Source: Humisphaera borealis | GTDB taxonomy: Bacteria; Planctomycetota; Phycisphaerae; Tepidisphaerales; Tepidisphaeraceae | Length of the DNA: 64,000 nucleotides | Direction of reading: 5' to 3' | NCBI RefSeq assembly: GCF_015169395.1 | Contig: NZ_CP063458.1 | Span: 4,216,001 to 4,280,000, forward strand | Shown here: positions 25,287 through 34,795 of the stretch, piece by piece | Numbering within the stretch: the stretch's first letter is position 1 | How the letters are laid out: each line of letters begins with the position of its first letter | Notes under the pieces: model-generated | The model's database searches: none | The model's input: the letters and a program-made list of their open reading frames with translations, nothing else | Told to the model about the DNA's origin: nothing | Program-made: the position numbers and the translations under genes

Positions 25287-26675
25287 CTATAGTGACCGCA
25301 CACCGGCCAGCAGGTCGGCGGCGGTGCGATACGTGGGATGCGTGGGATCGCGGGGCTTGAGTACTTCCTCGGTCAACACCGACAGCTTCTGCGCTTCGGC
25401 ACTGGATTTGTCGAACTTCACCAGCCCCCGGAAGTCGGGGTTCGACAGCGGCTTGTTGATCTGGAGCGCGAGGTAGAACAAGTCCACACCCTTGTCGACC
25501 TTGCCGTAGGCCTCGTTGAGGATGTGGTTCGTCACCATCCCGCCGACCATCATCTTCTCGAGCATCCGCTGGATCTGGCTGGTCCGCATGAGCTCGTCGA
25601 AGATGGTGTTCAGGAGGGGATTGCCTTCGATGTTTTCGCCGATGCGGACGGCCGACCCGAAGTCGACAAAACCGACGCCGTTGTCGGTGATGACCATGTT
25701 ATCCAGTCGGAGGTCCAGGTGGATGATGCGGGCTTCGTCGTGCATCGCCCGCAGGAGGTCGGCCGACTGAATGGCGAACTCGAGCTGGCTGATTGGCCGC
25801 CCGCCGGGCGGGGCGGCGCGGAGCCAGCTCATCCGCATCCGGCGAACAAACCCGCGGCCGTCCTGTTCCATGTCGATCAGATGGGGAACTCGGCCGCGGT
25901 AGGTTTCAGGCAGGTCGCGCGACAGCAGCTTCAGGATTGCGGCTTCGCGCGTCAGGAACAGCGGGAAAACCTTTTCCGTGAACTTCTTCGCCCGCCGATC
26001 GATCAACTCGGCCGAGGCGTCGGGGAACTTGTGTCGCAGCCGCGCCGACACCCGCTCGACGCTGGGGACTTCCTTTACCACGACGTGCTTACCCAGGCTC
26101 GGATCGAAGCTCAGATGAACATGGTAGGTGAATCGCTCGCTTACCTCGCGGGGCAGGATGAGGTTTACCTTGCGGGCGACTACATAGTGAATTGGCCGAG
26201 AGAAAGGCGGCAGCACCAATCCCAGAATCGGTTTGCGGAACGATCCGGTCGCCGAGACTTCAAAGCCCCGGCGGATGAACGGCTCGACGATCGCTTGCGC
26301 GCGCCGATGATCCCGCGACACGTAGACGAACTGTCCGCCCCATCGCAGCGATCGGAAGACTTCGTCCGGATGGTGGGCGTCGTCCTCGGCGGCAAAAAGG
26401 AAGTCTGACGGTGGCCGGTCCAGGTGTGGTTGGAGTTCCGTGCCGTCCCGGGCATGGTGAAGTCCGACGACGTCAAACCCGCTCACGCCAAAACCCGGTC
26501 CGAACTGCCGGTACTCCGGCCAGCGTGACAGCAGCCGCTCGCGCACGAGGTGAATCAACCCCGGATGGCCGCCTCGCGGGCGGCGCGCAGCGATGCCGGT
26601 CGATACCACCGGCTCGTCCGGAAGCTCGTCAGGGTCAACCGCCAGTGATGCCCCCGGCTGTATGACATCCAACAT
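25287..26675 (-). CDS. Protein-kinase-fold protein with methyltransferase-like N-terminus
   Basis: 462 aa. The C-terminal two thirds shows kinase-fold motifs: HVVVKEVPS (ATP-binding Lys), then IIHLDLRLDNMVI (catalytic H-x-D-x4-N, about residues 313-325) and VGFVDFGSA (metal-binding DFG). This looks like the atypical ABC1/LPS-kinase-like branch rather than a classic Ser/Thr kinase. The N-terminal 170 residues include EVFRSLRWGGQFVYVS, resembling the late strands of a class I methyltransferase, but no SAM-binding GxG is visible. The target is unknown. It is a single gene at the edge of the repeat island. Confidence 0.7.
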   Translation of the reverse strand: MLDVIQPGASLAVDPDELPDEPVVSTGIAARRPRGGHPGLIHLVRERLLSRWPEYRQFGPGFGVSGFDVVGLHHARDGTELQPHLDRPPSDFLFAAEDDAHHPDEVFRSLRWGGQFVYVSRDHRRAQAIVEPFIRRGFEVSATGSFRKPILGLVLPPFSRPIHYVVARKVNLILPREVSERFTYHVHLSFDPSLGKHVVVKEVPSVERVSARLRHKFPDASAELIDRRAKKFTEKVFPLFLTREAAILKLLSRDLPETYRGRVPHLIDMEQDGRGFVRRMRMSWLRAAPPGGRPISQLEFAIQSADLLRAMHDEARIIHLDLRLDNMVITDNGVGFVDFGSAVRIGENIEGNPLLNTIFDELMRTSQIQRMLEKMMVGGMVTNHILNEAYGKVDKGVDLFYLALQINKPLSNPDFRGLVKFDKSSAEAQKLSVLTEEVLKPRDPTHPTYRTAADLLAGVRSL

Positions 26676-26800
26676 CCTGCCCTAGTGTCGCTAATACGCG
26701 GTCCCGAAGTAAAGCGCAATTCGCCGAAAACGTCGTTTGCAAGGTTCGGGTTCCGATAAGGTTTCCACCGGTCGGCGACTATTGTCGAGTAGCCTTTCGT

Positions 26801-27820
26801 TCATGGCCGCGTCAGGACGACGGCGTGGGGGGCACCCTCGAATCGATGCAGTTCGCTCGAACTGTAGCCTGCGTCAGCGAACATTTGCTCGTACTCCTTG
26901 AACGTGTAGGCATCGCCGGAGGGTGTGCTCGCCAGCATCACAAGTGAAAAGGTCGCTGCTCCGGGCGGCGAGACGCGGTCGTCGTTAGGAACGAATTCCA
27001 TCGTCGCCACCACGCCGTCCGGGTTTAGCGCCGACTTGAGCCGCTTGGCCAGCGCGACGCAGGTCGGCGGGTCGAAATGGTGCAGGAAGTTGGGCAGCAG
27101 GATGACGTCGTAAGGGCCGCCCAGCGGGGCGTCGAATGCGCTGCCCGCGATGGTGGTAAACCGGTCGGCCAAGCCGATCTTTGCCGCGTTCTCGGTGGCC
27201 ACTTCCAGCACGTTCGCCCAGTCGAGCGCCGTTAACCGCGATGCCGGGTTCGCTTTGCAGACCGCCAGCCCGTACAGGCCATGTCCGGCGGCAATGTCCA
27301 GCACGGCGATCGGGCCCGGTTTCACCTTCAGCACCGTCTCGGCCAACTGCTGCGCCGGCATCATCATCATCGGTGCCATGGCCCGGGCGAAGTCGACCCA
27401 GACATTGTGCTCGGGCGCCAGCGTCCCCGATTCGGGGATCGCCGTCCCGCCCCGGCGGACAGCTTCGGTCATTCGGTCGAAGCCCAGCATGATGGTCGGC
27501 GACAGCAGGAACTGGATCGCTCCGCCCATGTATGCCGGCGAGTTGCCACTGAGAAAGGTCTTGGCTGTCGCCGTCAGGCCATACTGGGTGCCGTCCTTGG
27601 TGAGCAAGCCGTAGACCACCAGGTTGTCGCAGATGATGCGTACCCCGCGCTCCGCTGCCCCGCAAGCCGCGGCAATTTCCGCCGCGGATCGTCGCCCGTT
27701 GTCGATCGCGGTGAACACCTGGAGTTCGATAGCTGCCTTGATGGCCGCGGTGCGGTGGTAGGCGTTGATCGCTTCAAAGACCAGGAATGGGGAAGGGGGC
27801 GGGCCTACTGGGGTTTCCAT
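26801..27820 (-). CDS. SAM-dependent O-methyltransferase with winged-helix dimerisation domain
   Basis: 339 aa. Residues 15-100 form the dimerisation winged helix (AINAYHRTAAIKAAIELQVFTAI..GRRSAAEIAAACG..ERGVRIICDNLVVYGLL). The catalytic domain follows with motif I VLDIAAGHGLYGLAVC, the acidic LTALDWANVLEVA loop, and YDVILLPNFLHHFDPPTC (motif II region, His pair). This matches the COMT/Methyltransf_2 family that methylates hydroxyls of small aromatic or polyketide-like molecules. GAGGAA lies 6 nt before the ATG. It is divergent from the MBL gene; no biosynthetic cluster is visible around it. Confidence 0.88.
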   Translation of the reverse strand: METPVGPPPSPFLVFEAINAYHRTAAIKAAIELQVFTAIDNGRRSAAEIAAACGAAERGVRIICDNLVVYGLLTKDGTQYGLTATAKTFLSGNSPAYMGGAIQFLLSPTIMLGFDRMTEAVRRGGTAIPESGTLAPEHNVWVDFARAMAPMMMMPAQQLAETVLKVKPGPIAVLDIAAGHGLYGLAVCKANPASRLTALDWANVLEVATENAAKIGLADRFTTIAGSAFDAPLGGPYDVILLPNFLHHFDPPTCVALAKRLKSALNPDGVVATMEFVPNDDRVSPPGAATFSLVMLASTPSGDAYTFKEYEQMFADAGYSSSELHRFEGAPHAVVLTRP

Positions 27821-28042
27821 GAGTTCCTCACGAGAGTTTTTTGCCGTCTATTGGGTGCCCGGGACTGCGCGCCATTGGCGGCGGTCGCGGCATTCTGCCG
27901 CTGCAGTTTAACCTCTGTTGGCTTCAATGCCTCCGCCTCTTAGCGTGCTTTTAGATCGCATTGGATGAGTTCCGTCGTCGGTCTACGTCGGTGCCGCCTC
28001 GTGCCGATTGACATTAAGGCTCCTGCGGCATTTCATGTCGCC

Positions 28043-28984
28043 ATGAGCCATACCCCGTCGCGACGTCAAATTCTCGCTTCCGTTTCTCTGGCTTGCGTGG
28101 GCCTCGCCACTGGCGTTGGCATGTCGGCCGAGCCCGCGCCGGCGAGCAAGCCGGTCATGTTCAGCGGGAAGATCGAATCCGTGAGGATGGCCGACGACCT
28201 GGTCGTCTTCGCCGGGGCTGGTGGCAACGTAGCCGTCTGGTTCGACGCAGGCCGCATGCTGATGATCGACGCTGGCATACCGCACCGATCCGCCGAACTG
28301 ATCGGCCTGGTCACGAAGCTCGCCCCCGACGCCAAGTCGAAGACGCTGTTCAATACCCATTGGCACTTCGACCACACCGGCGGGAACGCGGCATTCGTAG
28401 CCGCAGGGTTTACAACCGTCGGCACGGCTGCTTGCAGGCAACGGCTCGGCGAAACCATTAACCTGGCCGACCTGGGGATGACGGTCGAGCCTACGCCGGA
28501 AACGGCCCGTCCGGTGGTGGCGTTCGAAGAGAAACTGACGCTCTTTGCCGGTGCCGAACCGGTTCGGCTCATCAAGTTTCCCGCCAGCCATACCGACACC
28601 GACGCCGTCGCCTACTTCGAAAAGCGCAACCTCCTGCACACCGGCGATCTCCTGGTCAGCGGCGGATACCCGGTGATCGACCGCGCCACCGGTGGATCGC
28701 TCGACGGCATGATTGCCGCGACGAAACTGCTTCGAACCGTTGGCGACGAGAAGACGACGATCATCCCCGGACACGGTCCGGTCGGCGATAGGGCTATGAT
28801 CCAAACGCAGCTCGACCTGCTCAACCTGGTTCGCGATCGCCTCGCTCCGCTGGCCGAAAAGAAGATGACTTTAGACGAGGTGTCGAAGCTCGCCCCACTG
28901 GCCGACCTGGACGACAAGTGGGGCCGCGGCTTCCTGCGCTCGCCGGTGTTTACGCGGATGGCGTACGGGCAGTGGGTGAAGTGA
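28043..28984 (+). CDS. Tat-exported metallo-beta-lactamase-fold hydrolase
   Basis: 313 aa from the ATG at 28043. The N-terminus SRRQILASVSLACVGLATG has a twin Arg and hydrophobic core, so Tat export is likely. The MBL metal site is NTHWHFDHTGG (His106, His108, Asp110, His111), with PASHTDTDA, LLHTGDLLVSGGYP (bridging Asp) and IIPGHGP. This pattern matches the glyoxalase-II-like/quinohaem-associated MBL hydrolases. Substrate unknown. It shares a 222-bp divergent promoter region with the methyltransferase. Confidence 0.9.
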   Translation: MSHTPSRRQILASVSLACVGLATGVGMSAEPAPASKPVMFSGKIESVRMADDLVVFAGAGGNVAVWFDAGRMLMIDAGIPHRSAELIGLVTKLAPDAKSKTLFNTHWHFDHTGGNAAFVAAGFTTVGTAACRQRLGETINLADLGMTVEPTPETARPVVAFEEKLTLFAGAEPVRLIKFPASHTDTDAVAYFEKRNLLHTGDLLVSGGYPVIDRATGGSLDGMIAATKLLRTVGDEKTTIIPGHGPVGDRAMIQTQLDLLNLVRDRLAPLAEKKMTLDEVSKLAPLADLDDKWGRGFLRSPVFTRMAYGQWVK

Positions 28985-28992
28985 GGTGCCCA

Positions 28993-29568
28993 CTATCCCT
29001 GCTGAACGATGAAGGCGTTTAACTCGCCAAACAGTCGGCCCAATGACGCAGGAGTGTAGTGGGCATTGAGCCCGCTCGGATTGGGAAGCACCCAGATCCG
29101 CGTGCTGCCGATCGTCTGGTCCTGCAGGCCGAGGGCTGCTTCCTTGCAACCGAATCCGATGCGATAGGCACCGATGCCCAGAATCGCCAGCACGCGCGGC
29201 GCGTAGCGGCGAACCTTTCGACGCAGCAGTGCCGCGCCGGCGCGGATCTCTTCGTCCGTCAGTTCGGCAGCGGTGTTGGTGGTGCGGGCGACGAAGTTGG
29301 TGATTCCAAGCCCCAGGCCCAGCAGCTCTGCCTTTTCCCACGGGTGCATCAGGCGAGGGGTAAAGCCGCCGACGTGCAGAGCCGGCCAGAAACGGTTACC
29401 CGGGCGGGCAAAATGATGGCCGGTGGCCCCGGAGTAGAGTCCGGGATTGATCCCACAAAAAAGGACGCGAAGGCCGTTGGCGATGAGGTCATTGATTTCA
29501 AGCCCGTGGGCGGCCAGAAGCATCGCACGGGTGGGTTTGGGCGGAGGTTGGCCTTGCATCTGGGACAT
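28993..29568 (-). CDS. mug: G/U mismatch-specific DNA glycosylase
   Basis: 191 aa, family length. The Mug/TDG catalytic block VLFCGINPGLYSGATGHHFARPGNRFW (about residues 34-60; GINPG contains the water-activating Asn) and the second block WVLPNPSGLNAHYT (about 159-172) that inserts into the DNA are both present. Mug removes uracil and etheno-cytosine opposite guanine, starting base-excision repair. It is convergent with the MBL gene, with 8 bp between stops. It is the second light- or deamination-repair gene in the window after the photolyase. Confidence 0.93.
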   Translation of the reverse strand: MSQMQGQPPPKPTRAMLLAAHGLEINDLIANGLRVLFCGINPGLYSGATGHHFARPGNRFWPALHVGGFTPRLMHPWEKAELLGLGLGITNFVARTTNTAAELTDEEIRAGAALLRRKVRRYAPRVLAILGIGAYRIGFGCKEAALGLQDQTIGSTRIWVLPNPSGLNAHYTPASLGRLFGELNAFIVQQG

Positions 29569-29781
29569 CTGGCGAAGGCTACTTGAGGCGGACGCCTCGT
29601 GCGATCCCCGAGCCCGATCCGGCGGGTGGTCTGCCCGCCCGACCGGGTATGAGCGCTACCAAGGCTATCATGGTCGAATGGCGTGCGGGCAAATGGGCAT
29701 TACGCCAATTCCCGGATTACCGACTTATGCTACGCTACCGCGCCGCCGTGCGTAGGGTGTTGCCCAACTTAGGAGTCATCA

Positions 29782-30180
29782 ATGATTGCTCTCCGGATAC
29801 GCCCCATTCAGATTGCGCTGCTGCTCCTGGTTTGTGTCGGTCCGTTCACCACGGGCTGTACCAAGATGCAGGAGCGGATGCACGCACGTTACGAGCTGGG
29901 CAAGCCCTTCAAGTTCCGCCCCGCCGAGCCCGGTGGTGTTTACGAGGTCAAGTGGTCGACCACGTTGGATGGAACGCGTTATGCGATCGAGGGAACCAAA
30001 CGAACCGTCGCCGAGGGAGAGCTTCTGGGGTTTTCGCTGGAAGATAACGGCAAGTTGATGGCGATTGCCGGCGAGTCGCGGTTCCCGATCACGCCGGTTC
30101 CGAAGGACGCCAAGTTTTTCGTCTGGTCCACACAGGTCGAGAAGGACACGCAATTGACAAAGAATCTTAAAGGGGAGTAG
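29782..30180 (+). CDS. Small predicted lipoprotein
   Basis: 132 aa. The signal peptide (LRIRPIQIALLLLVCVGPFTTGC) ends in a lipobox FTTGC, so the mature protein should start at Cys26 and be lipid-anchored; the N-acyltransferase gene lnt occurs at 34796. The mature part (EPGGVYEVKWST.., FSLEDNGKLMAIAGESRFPI) is beta-rich with no known domain. AGGAG is placed about 8 nt before the ATG. Confidence 0.78.
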   Translation: MIALRIRPIQIALLLLVCVGPFTTGCTKMQERMHARYELGKPFKFRPAEPGGVYEVKWSTTLDGTRYAIEGTKRTVAEGELLGFSLEDNGKLMAIAGESRFPITPVPKDAKFFVWSTQVEKDTQLTKNLKGE

Positions 30181-30690
30181 GCACGGACACACGCGTTCTG
30201 AAGCCTTTGTAGCCTTGCAGAATCCTCGCATGACTTTCCGCCGCATAAGTGCTGCGCGGTGAGACCCTCACCTCAACACGAACCACCCGCCAAGCAAAAG
30301 TTCCGTCTGACTTGGCGGCCAATGTACGTATTATCGCTGCAAGCAGAGCAGTTCATACCGTTTTGTCGCCGTCTGGTGCGACAATCGTTCCAAGTCGGAC
30401 TCTCGGTCGCCCTCATCTGGGACAATTGGCCTTCACTGCCTCCCAACCAAGCAGAACAATGGCACGAGGTCGCTCGCCCCACTCGAGGTGAGCCCGGACT
30501 GCGATGCGCATGGTTCTGATTTCATGGTTCATCTCATAAGCCCGGCGGTACGCCATCTGCATTACAGGATTCCGTCGGTCGTCTTGGCGAGCACTCCGCG
30601 CCAACTACCGACTGTTTCCCTGGCGGTGCTGACGCAATGTTCGTCAGTCATGTCCTGCTCGGCAGGCGATTTTTTTTTGAGGAACCCCCC
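30181..30690. other. 510-bp stretch without a supported gene
   Basis: Several short open frames exist on both strands here, but none has a ribosome site plus recognisable protein sequence. It should hold the promoter and leader of the LEPR-type gene at 30691; a run of nine T (30671-30679) sits just before that gene's ribosome site. Nothing else could be identified. Confidence 0.5.
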
Positions 30691-32961
30691 ATGTCCGCAA
30701 CCAACACTCCTTCGTCCAAGAAGGTCCGCAGAGCCGTCGCAGTTTCGACCCGCGCCGCGATTGAAAGAATGGAAGACCGGTGCCTTTTGTCGGTCACCGG
30801 GCTTGATACCTCAGCTCTGCTCGCCGACGGCAGCGCCGCTGCTTTGTCAGAGGCTAGCTACAGCGGGCAGATGAAGTTTAAGCAATATGCCGATCAGCCC
30901 GCGCGCCCGCCCCGCGACATCGTACTCAGTGTGACGCCATCGGCTGACGGAAGAATCTCCGGAGTTATTGCCGGTTCTGGCCTGTCGAGTGACATTCAAT
31001 TCAGTGGTCAACTCGAAACCGGCCGGCGCTACTCCGTCACGTTCACCGGCGATGTGACCGGCTCGATGAGCGGAAAGATCAACAAGAACGGCGAGGTACT
31101 TAACGGCGTTATGCTGAACGTTTCCGAGGGGTTCCGATCAAAAGTAAAGCTGCGGGCGACAGACGAATCAGCCCGGGCGATCGGCGCAATGAGCGCGACT
31201 GCGACGGCGCAACCCTCGGCGGTGGGGTTCAGCTCGTCGAATCTCAATGCCCCACCCTCGCAGTTCCTCAGCAGCGAAGGGGAGCTTCGATTCGCTGGCA
31301 GCTATACCGGCACGACGACCCTACGGTTTACACCGGAAGTGAAGCAGCACTACGGGCCGATCGGATCCTGGTCGGCACCGCAAACTTACAACGTGACGCT
31401 TAACATCACCGGCGAAAACAGTGCCGACCGACTGTCGGGCACCCTGGTGGTCGATCAGGTCGGCACCTACGACGTAACGGGTGTGGTCAAGTTCAATGAC
31501 ATGACCCTGGTGCTGACACCGACTTCTGCCATCCCCGGCACCAGCGGGAATGCGTCCGGAACCGGCGTTGCGAAGTTGAAGATCAGCCGGGACGGCTTGG
31601 TCTACGGAGGCGAGTTCCGACAGGAATCGCTGCAAAACGGCACTGACGTGTGGGGCTTCGGCAACATGAGCCTTGTGCGTCGCACCGGGGATGCGAGTGT
31701 CACTCCACCGTTGCCCGCAACGGTTCCTGCGGCACCGGCTCCGGCGGGTACTGCGCAGGCGTTGTCGGCCCCGGTAGGCAACAATCCGCCGCCCCAGGTC
31801 TTGTCCACCGCCGGCGAAGTGATGTACCAAGGGATGTATTCCGGGACGACGTCCCTGCGGTTTACGCCGGAGGTGAAGCAGCACTACGGCACGATCGGCC
31901 AGTGGTCGGCATTGGAAACATACAACGTCACCCTGAACATCACGTCGGACACGGACCGTGACCTGCTGCAAGGCACGATGACGATCGACCAGCTCGGCAC
32001 GTACAACGTCTATGGCGCGGTGAAATGGAACGAGATGACCCTCATCGTCACGCCAACGACCGCCGGCACCGGTAACGCGGCTGCGGGCCGGACGGCCGGG
32101 ACGGGCGTAATCAAGTTGAACATCAACCGTAACGCCGTGAACTACGGCGGCGAGTTCCGTCAGGAGGCCAATGGCAATTGGGGGTTTGGCAACATGAGCC
32201 TGACCCGTAGCACCGTATACACAACCACGACGACTGGTGGGACGGGTACGGTACCGCCGACGCTGCCACCTGCCATTCCACCTGTGGTCTCCCCGACGGT
32301 GCCCCCGGTTGCACCGGGAAACACCGGTCCGGTGTTCACTGGCATCAGCCGGATCATCAGCGCGACCGCCGGTCAGCCGGTGACCGCCCTGGTCGGTTCG
32401 TTCACGCCCGACCCGCTCGTGACGTTGACCGTGGGTGCGACAACCCCAATGCCCGCCGCCAGCGACTATACCGCGACGATCAATTGGGGAGACGGTACGG
32501 CCACGTCGAGCGGTGTTATCACCTATAACAGCACATTCCAGGTGTTTGACGTGGTGGGGACGCACACGTATGCCGCGGCTAGTCCGACGGGAGGTTTCAG
32601 CCCGAAGATTACCATCCGCAGCAGCCGATCGATGCTGGATATCACGAGTACGGCCGTGGTGACCGGGACCGGTACGGCAGTCCCGCCGACCGTTCCGCCA
32701 GCGGTGCCCCCTGTCGTGCCGCCAACAGTTCCACCGACCGTTCCACCGACCATTCCCCCGACGGTGCCGCCGACGGTGCCGCCGACCGTCCCCCCAACAG
32801 TGCCACCTGCCGTGCCTCCGACCGTCCCGCCAACGGTTCCCCCTATCGTGCCGCCGACTGTTCCGCCAACGGTGCCCCCTAGCGTGCCACCAACCGTTCC
32901 GCCTACGGCTACCACAACGGCATCCGACCCCGTGATGCCTGTGATCGTGATTGTCGGGTAG
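30691..32961 (+). CDS. LEPR-type secreted protein with duplicated domain, PKD-like domain and (PPTV)19 tail
   Basis: 756 aa; GAGGAA lies 6 nt before the ATG. Residues 24-34 hold the N-terminal motif RMEDRCLLS. Two homologous domains follow (about 187-333 and 365-506), sharing LRFTPEVKQHYG.IG.WSA.ETYNVTLNIT, the VDQ.GTY.V.G.VK..DMTL blocks and YGGEFRQE....WGFGNMSL; they are about 55-60% alike. Residues 548-656 resemble a PKD domain (INWGDGTATSSGVI, VVGTHTY). The C-terminus is 19 PPTV-like units and a short hydrophobic end (PVMPVIVIVG). It is probably a surface or extracellular protein. No enzymatic motif is visible. Confidence 0.82.
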   Translation: MSATNTPSSKKVRRAVAVSTRAAIERMEDRCLLSVTGLDTSALLADGSAAALSEASYSGQMKFKQYADQPARPPRDIVLSVTPSADGRISGVIAGSGLSSDIQFSGQLETGRRYSVTFTGDVTGSMSGKINKNGEVLNGVMLNVSEGFRSKVKLRATDESARAIGAMSATATAQPSAVGFSSSNLNAPPSQFLSSEGELRFAGSYTGTTTLRFTPEVKQHYGPIGSWSAPQTYNVTLNITGENSADRLSGTLVVDQVGTYDVTGVVKFNDMTLVLTPTSAIPGTSGNASGTGVAKLKISRDGLVYGGEFRQESLQNGTDVWGFGNMSLVRRTGDASVTPPLPATVPAAPAPAGTAQALSAPVGNNPPPQVLSTAGEVMYQGMYSGTTSLRFTPEVKQHYGTIGQWSALETYNVTLNITSDTDRDLLQGTMTIDQLGTYNVYGAVKWNEMTLIVTPTTAGTGNAAAGRTAGTGVIKLNINRNAVNYGGEFRQEANGNWGFGNMSLTRSTVYTTTTTGGTGTVPPTLPPAIPPVVSPTVPPVAPGNTGPVFTGISRIISATAGQPVTALVGSFTPDPLVTLTVGATTPMPAASDYTATINWGDGTATSSGVITYNSTFQVFDVVGTHTYAAASPTGGFSPKITIRSSRSMLDITSTAVVTGTGTAVPPTVPPAVPPVVPPTVPPTVPPTIPPTVPPTVPPTVPPTVPPAVPPTVPPTVPPIVPPTVPPTVPPSVPPTVPPTATTTASDPVMPVIVIVG
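32683..32910 (+). repeat. Nineteen 12-bp repeats encoding Pro-Pro-x-Val
   Basis: Codon quartets CCN-CCN-ACN-GTN with occasional Ala, Ile, Val or Ser variants, ending PPTA. It is the same repeat as at 2216-2335 but almost twice as long, and it is C-terminal instead of internal. Confidence 0.9.
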
Positions 32962-33151
32962 TGTCCCAGCGGTCTTGTCCGAGTTGCGACAAGGCAGTTT
33001 GAAGGCGCAAAGCTCGGCGGGTCGGCAATTCCATACGACGATGGCGGATTGTGACACTGTTGCAATCCGCCATCGGTCGTCGGGTGCTGATTGGGCGAGG
33101 ATGCAGGCACGCGGCTTTGAACTTTTCGTCGCCTTGCCGTAAGACATTCAG

Positions 33152-34696
33152 ATGCAGCGCGACGAAGTCATCCCGATCCTGGATTTCGGTTCCCAGTATG
33201 CCCAGCTCATCGCCCGGCGCGTCCGCGAGAAGGGCGTGTACAGCGAACTGGTCCGGCCGGACATTTCCGTTGAAGACCTTAAGAAGCTGAACCCCGTCGG
33301 CATTATCCTTTCCGGCGGGCCCAGCAGTGTCTATGTGGAAGGGGCTCCACGCTGCGACCCTCGCATCTTCGACATGGGCATCCCGGTCCTGGGGATTTGC
33401 TACGGGATGCAGCTCGGGGCCTACATTCTCGGCGGCGAGGTCAAACCCGCCGCGGCGAGGGAGTTCGGCCGGGCCAAGCTGCATGTAACCTCACAAGACC
33501 CCCTCGTTCACGGCCTGCCCGACGACACCACCGTCTGGATGAGCCATGGCGATCAGGTCCACGACCTGCCGAAGGACTTCATCGCCCTGGCGGCCACACC
33601 GACGTGCCCGTTCGCGGCGGCCAAGCACAAGACGCGGCCGTTCTGGGGCGTGCAGTTCCACCCCGAAGTCACCCACACGCCGCGCGGCGCGCTGATCTTT
33701 GAGAACTTCCTTTACGAAATCTGCAAGGCCAAAGGCGACTGGACGATGGGCAACTTCGTCGAGCAGAACATTCGCAAGGTGCGCGAGCAGGTCGGCAGCG
33801 GGAAAGTCATCTGCGGTCTGTCGGGTGGCGTCGATTCATCGGTCGTCGCGGCGCTGCTGCACAAGGCGATCGGCGATCAGCTCGTCTGCATCTTTGTCGA
33901 TAACGGCCTGCTGCGCAAAAACGAGCGGGAACTGGTCGAGCGCACCTTCCGCGACCACTTCCACATCAACCTCATCACCAGCGATGCCAGCGAGCAATTC
34001 CTGCGCGAACTCAAAGGCGTCACCGACCCGCAGCAAAAGCGGAAGATCATCGGACGTGAGTTCATCGAGGCGTTCAAGCGCGAAGCCAAGAGCATCGACG
34101 GGGCGGCGTACCTGGCCCAGGGCACGCTCTACCCCGACGTGATCGAATCCGGCCACGGCTACGCCGGCACGGCGGCGAACATCAAGCTGCATCACAATGT
34201 CGGCGGTCTGCCTGCCGAACTCGGTTTTGAACTCGTCGAGCCGCTGCGGGAACTCTTCAAAGACGAGGTCCGCAAGGTCGGCGAAGTGCTCGGCCTGCCG
34301 GAAAACATCGTCTGGCGGCACCCGTTCCCCGGGCCGGGCCTGGCGGTCCGCATCATCGGCGACATTACGCCGGAAAAACTCCGCGTGCTTCGCGACGCCG
34401 ACGAAATCGTGCTGGAAGAACTCGTCAGCAACGGCCTGTACCGTAAGACGAGCCAGGTGTTTGCGGCACTGCTGCCCATCGGCACCGTCGGCGTCATGGG
34501 CGACGCCCGCAGCTACGACAGCGTCGTGGCGATCCGCGCCGTCGAAAGTGAAGACTTCATGACCGCCGACTGGAGCCGGTTGCCCTACGACGTCCTGGCG
34601 ACGATGAGCAATCGGATCATCAACGAGGTGCGCGGCGTGAACCGCGTGGTGTACGACATCTCGTCAAAGCCGCCGGCGACAATTGAATGGGAATGA
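33152..34696 (+). CDS. guaA: GMP synthase (glutamine-hydrolysing)
   Basis: 514 aa, full length. The class I glutamine amidotransferase domain has the nucleophile GICYGMQ (Cys83) and FHPEVTHT (catalytic His/Glu). The ATP pyrophosphatase domain begins with the P-loop [16 protein letters not shown] (near residue 225). The C-terminal dimerisation domain ends with [17 protein letters not shown], the standard GuaA tail. It converts XMP to GMP using glutamine and ATP. It is a single gene; no guaB is adjacent. Confidence 0.97.
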   Translation: MQRDEVIPILDFGSQYAQLIARRVREKGVYSELVRPDISVEDLKKLNPVGIILSGGPSSVYVEGAPRCDPRIFDMGIPVLGICYGMQLGAYILGGEVKPAAAREFGRAKLHVTSQDPLVHGLPDDTTVWMSHGDQVHDLPKDFIALAATPTCPFAAAKHKTRPFWGVQFHPEVTHTPRGALIFENFLYEICKAKGDWTMGNFVEQNIRKVREQVGSGKVICGLSGGVDSSVVAALLHKAIGDQLVCIFVDNGLLRKNERELVERTFRDHFHINLITSDASEQFLRELKGVTDPQQKRKIIGREFIEAFKREAKSIDGAAYLAQGTLYPDVIESGHGYAGTAANIKLHHNVGGLPAELGFELVEPLRELFKDEVRKVGEVLGLPENIVWRHPFPGPGLAVRIIGDITPEKLRVLRDADEIVLEELVSNGLYRKTSQVFAALLPIGTVGVMGDARSYDSVVAIRAVESEDFMTADWSRLPYDVLATMSNRIINEVRGVNRVVYDISSKPPATIEWE

Positions 34697-34795
34697 ACGC
34701 CGGCGGACGTCTCGGCGGCATTACGCCGGGGCAGCAATATGCAGCACGCATAGTCGTCAGCGGATTCTCAAGCCGTTTTCCGTTCAAATGCCGGC

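Noticed and set aside
30259-30519. 86-codon open frame in the 510-bp gap
   Set aside because: No ribosome site, no recognisable motif and unusual composition compared with neighbouring genes.
31321-33147. 608-codon open frame opposite the LEPR-type gene
   Set aside because: It is an artefact of the PPTV and duplicated-domain repeats read backwards.
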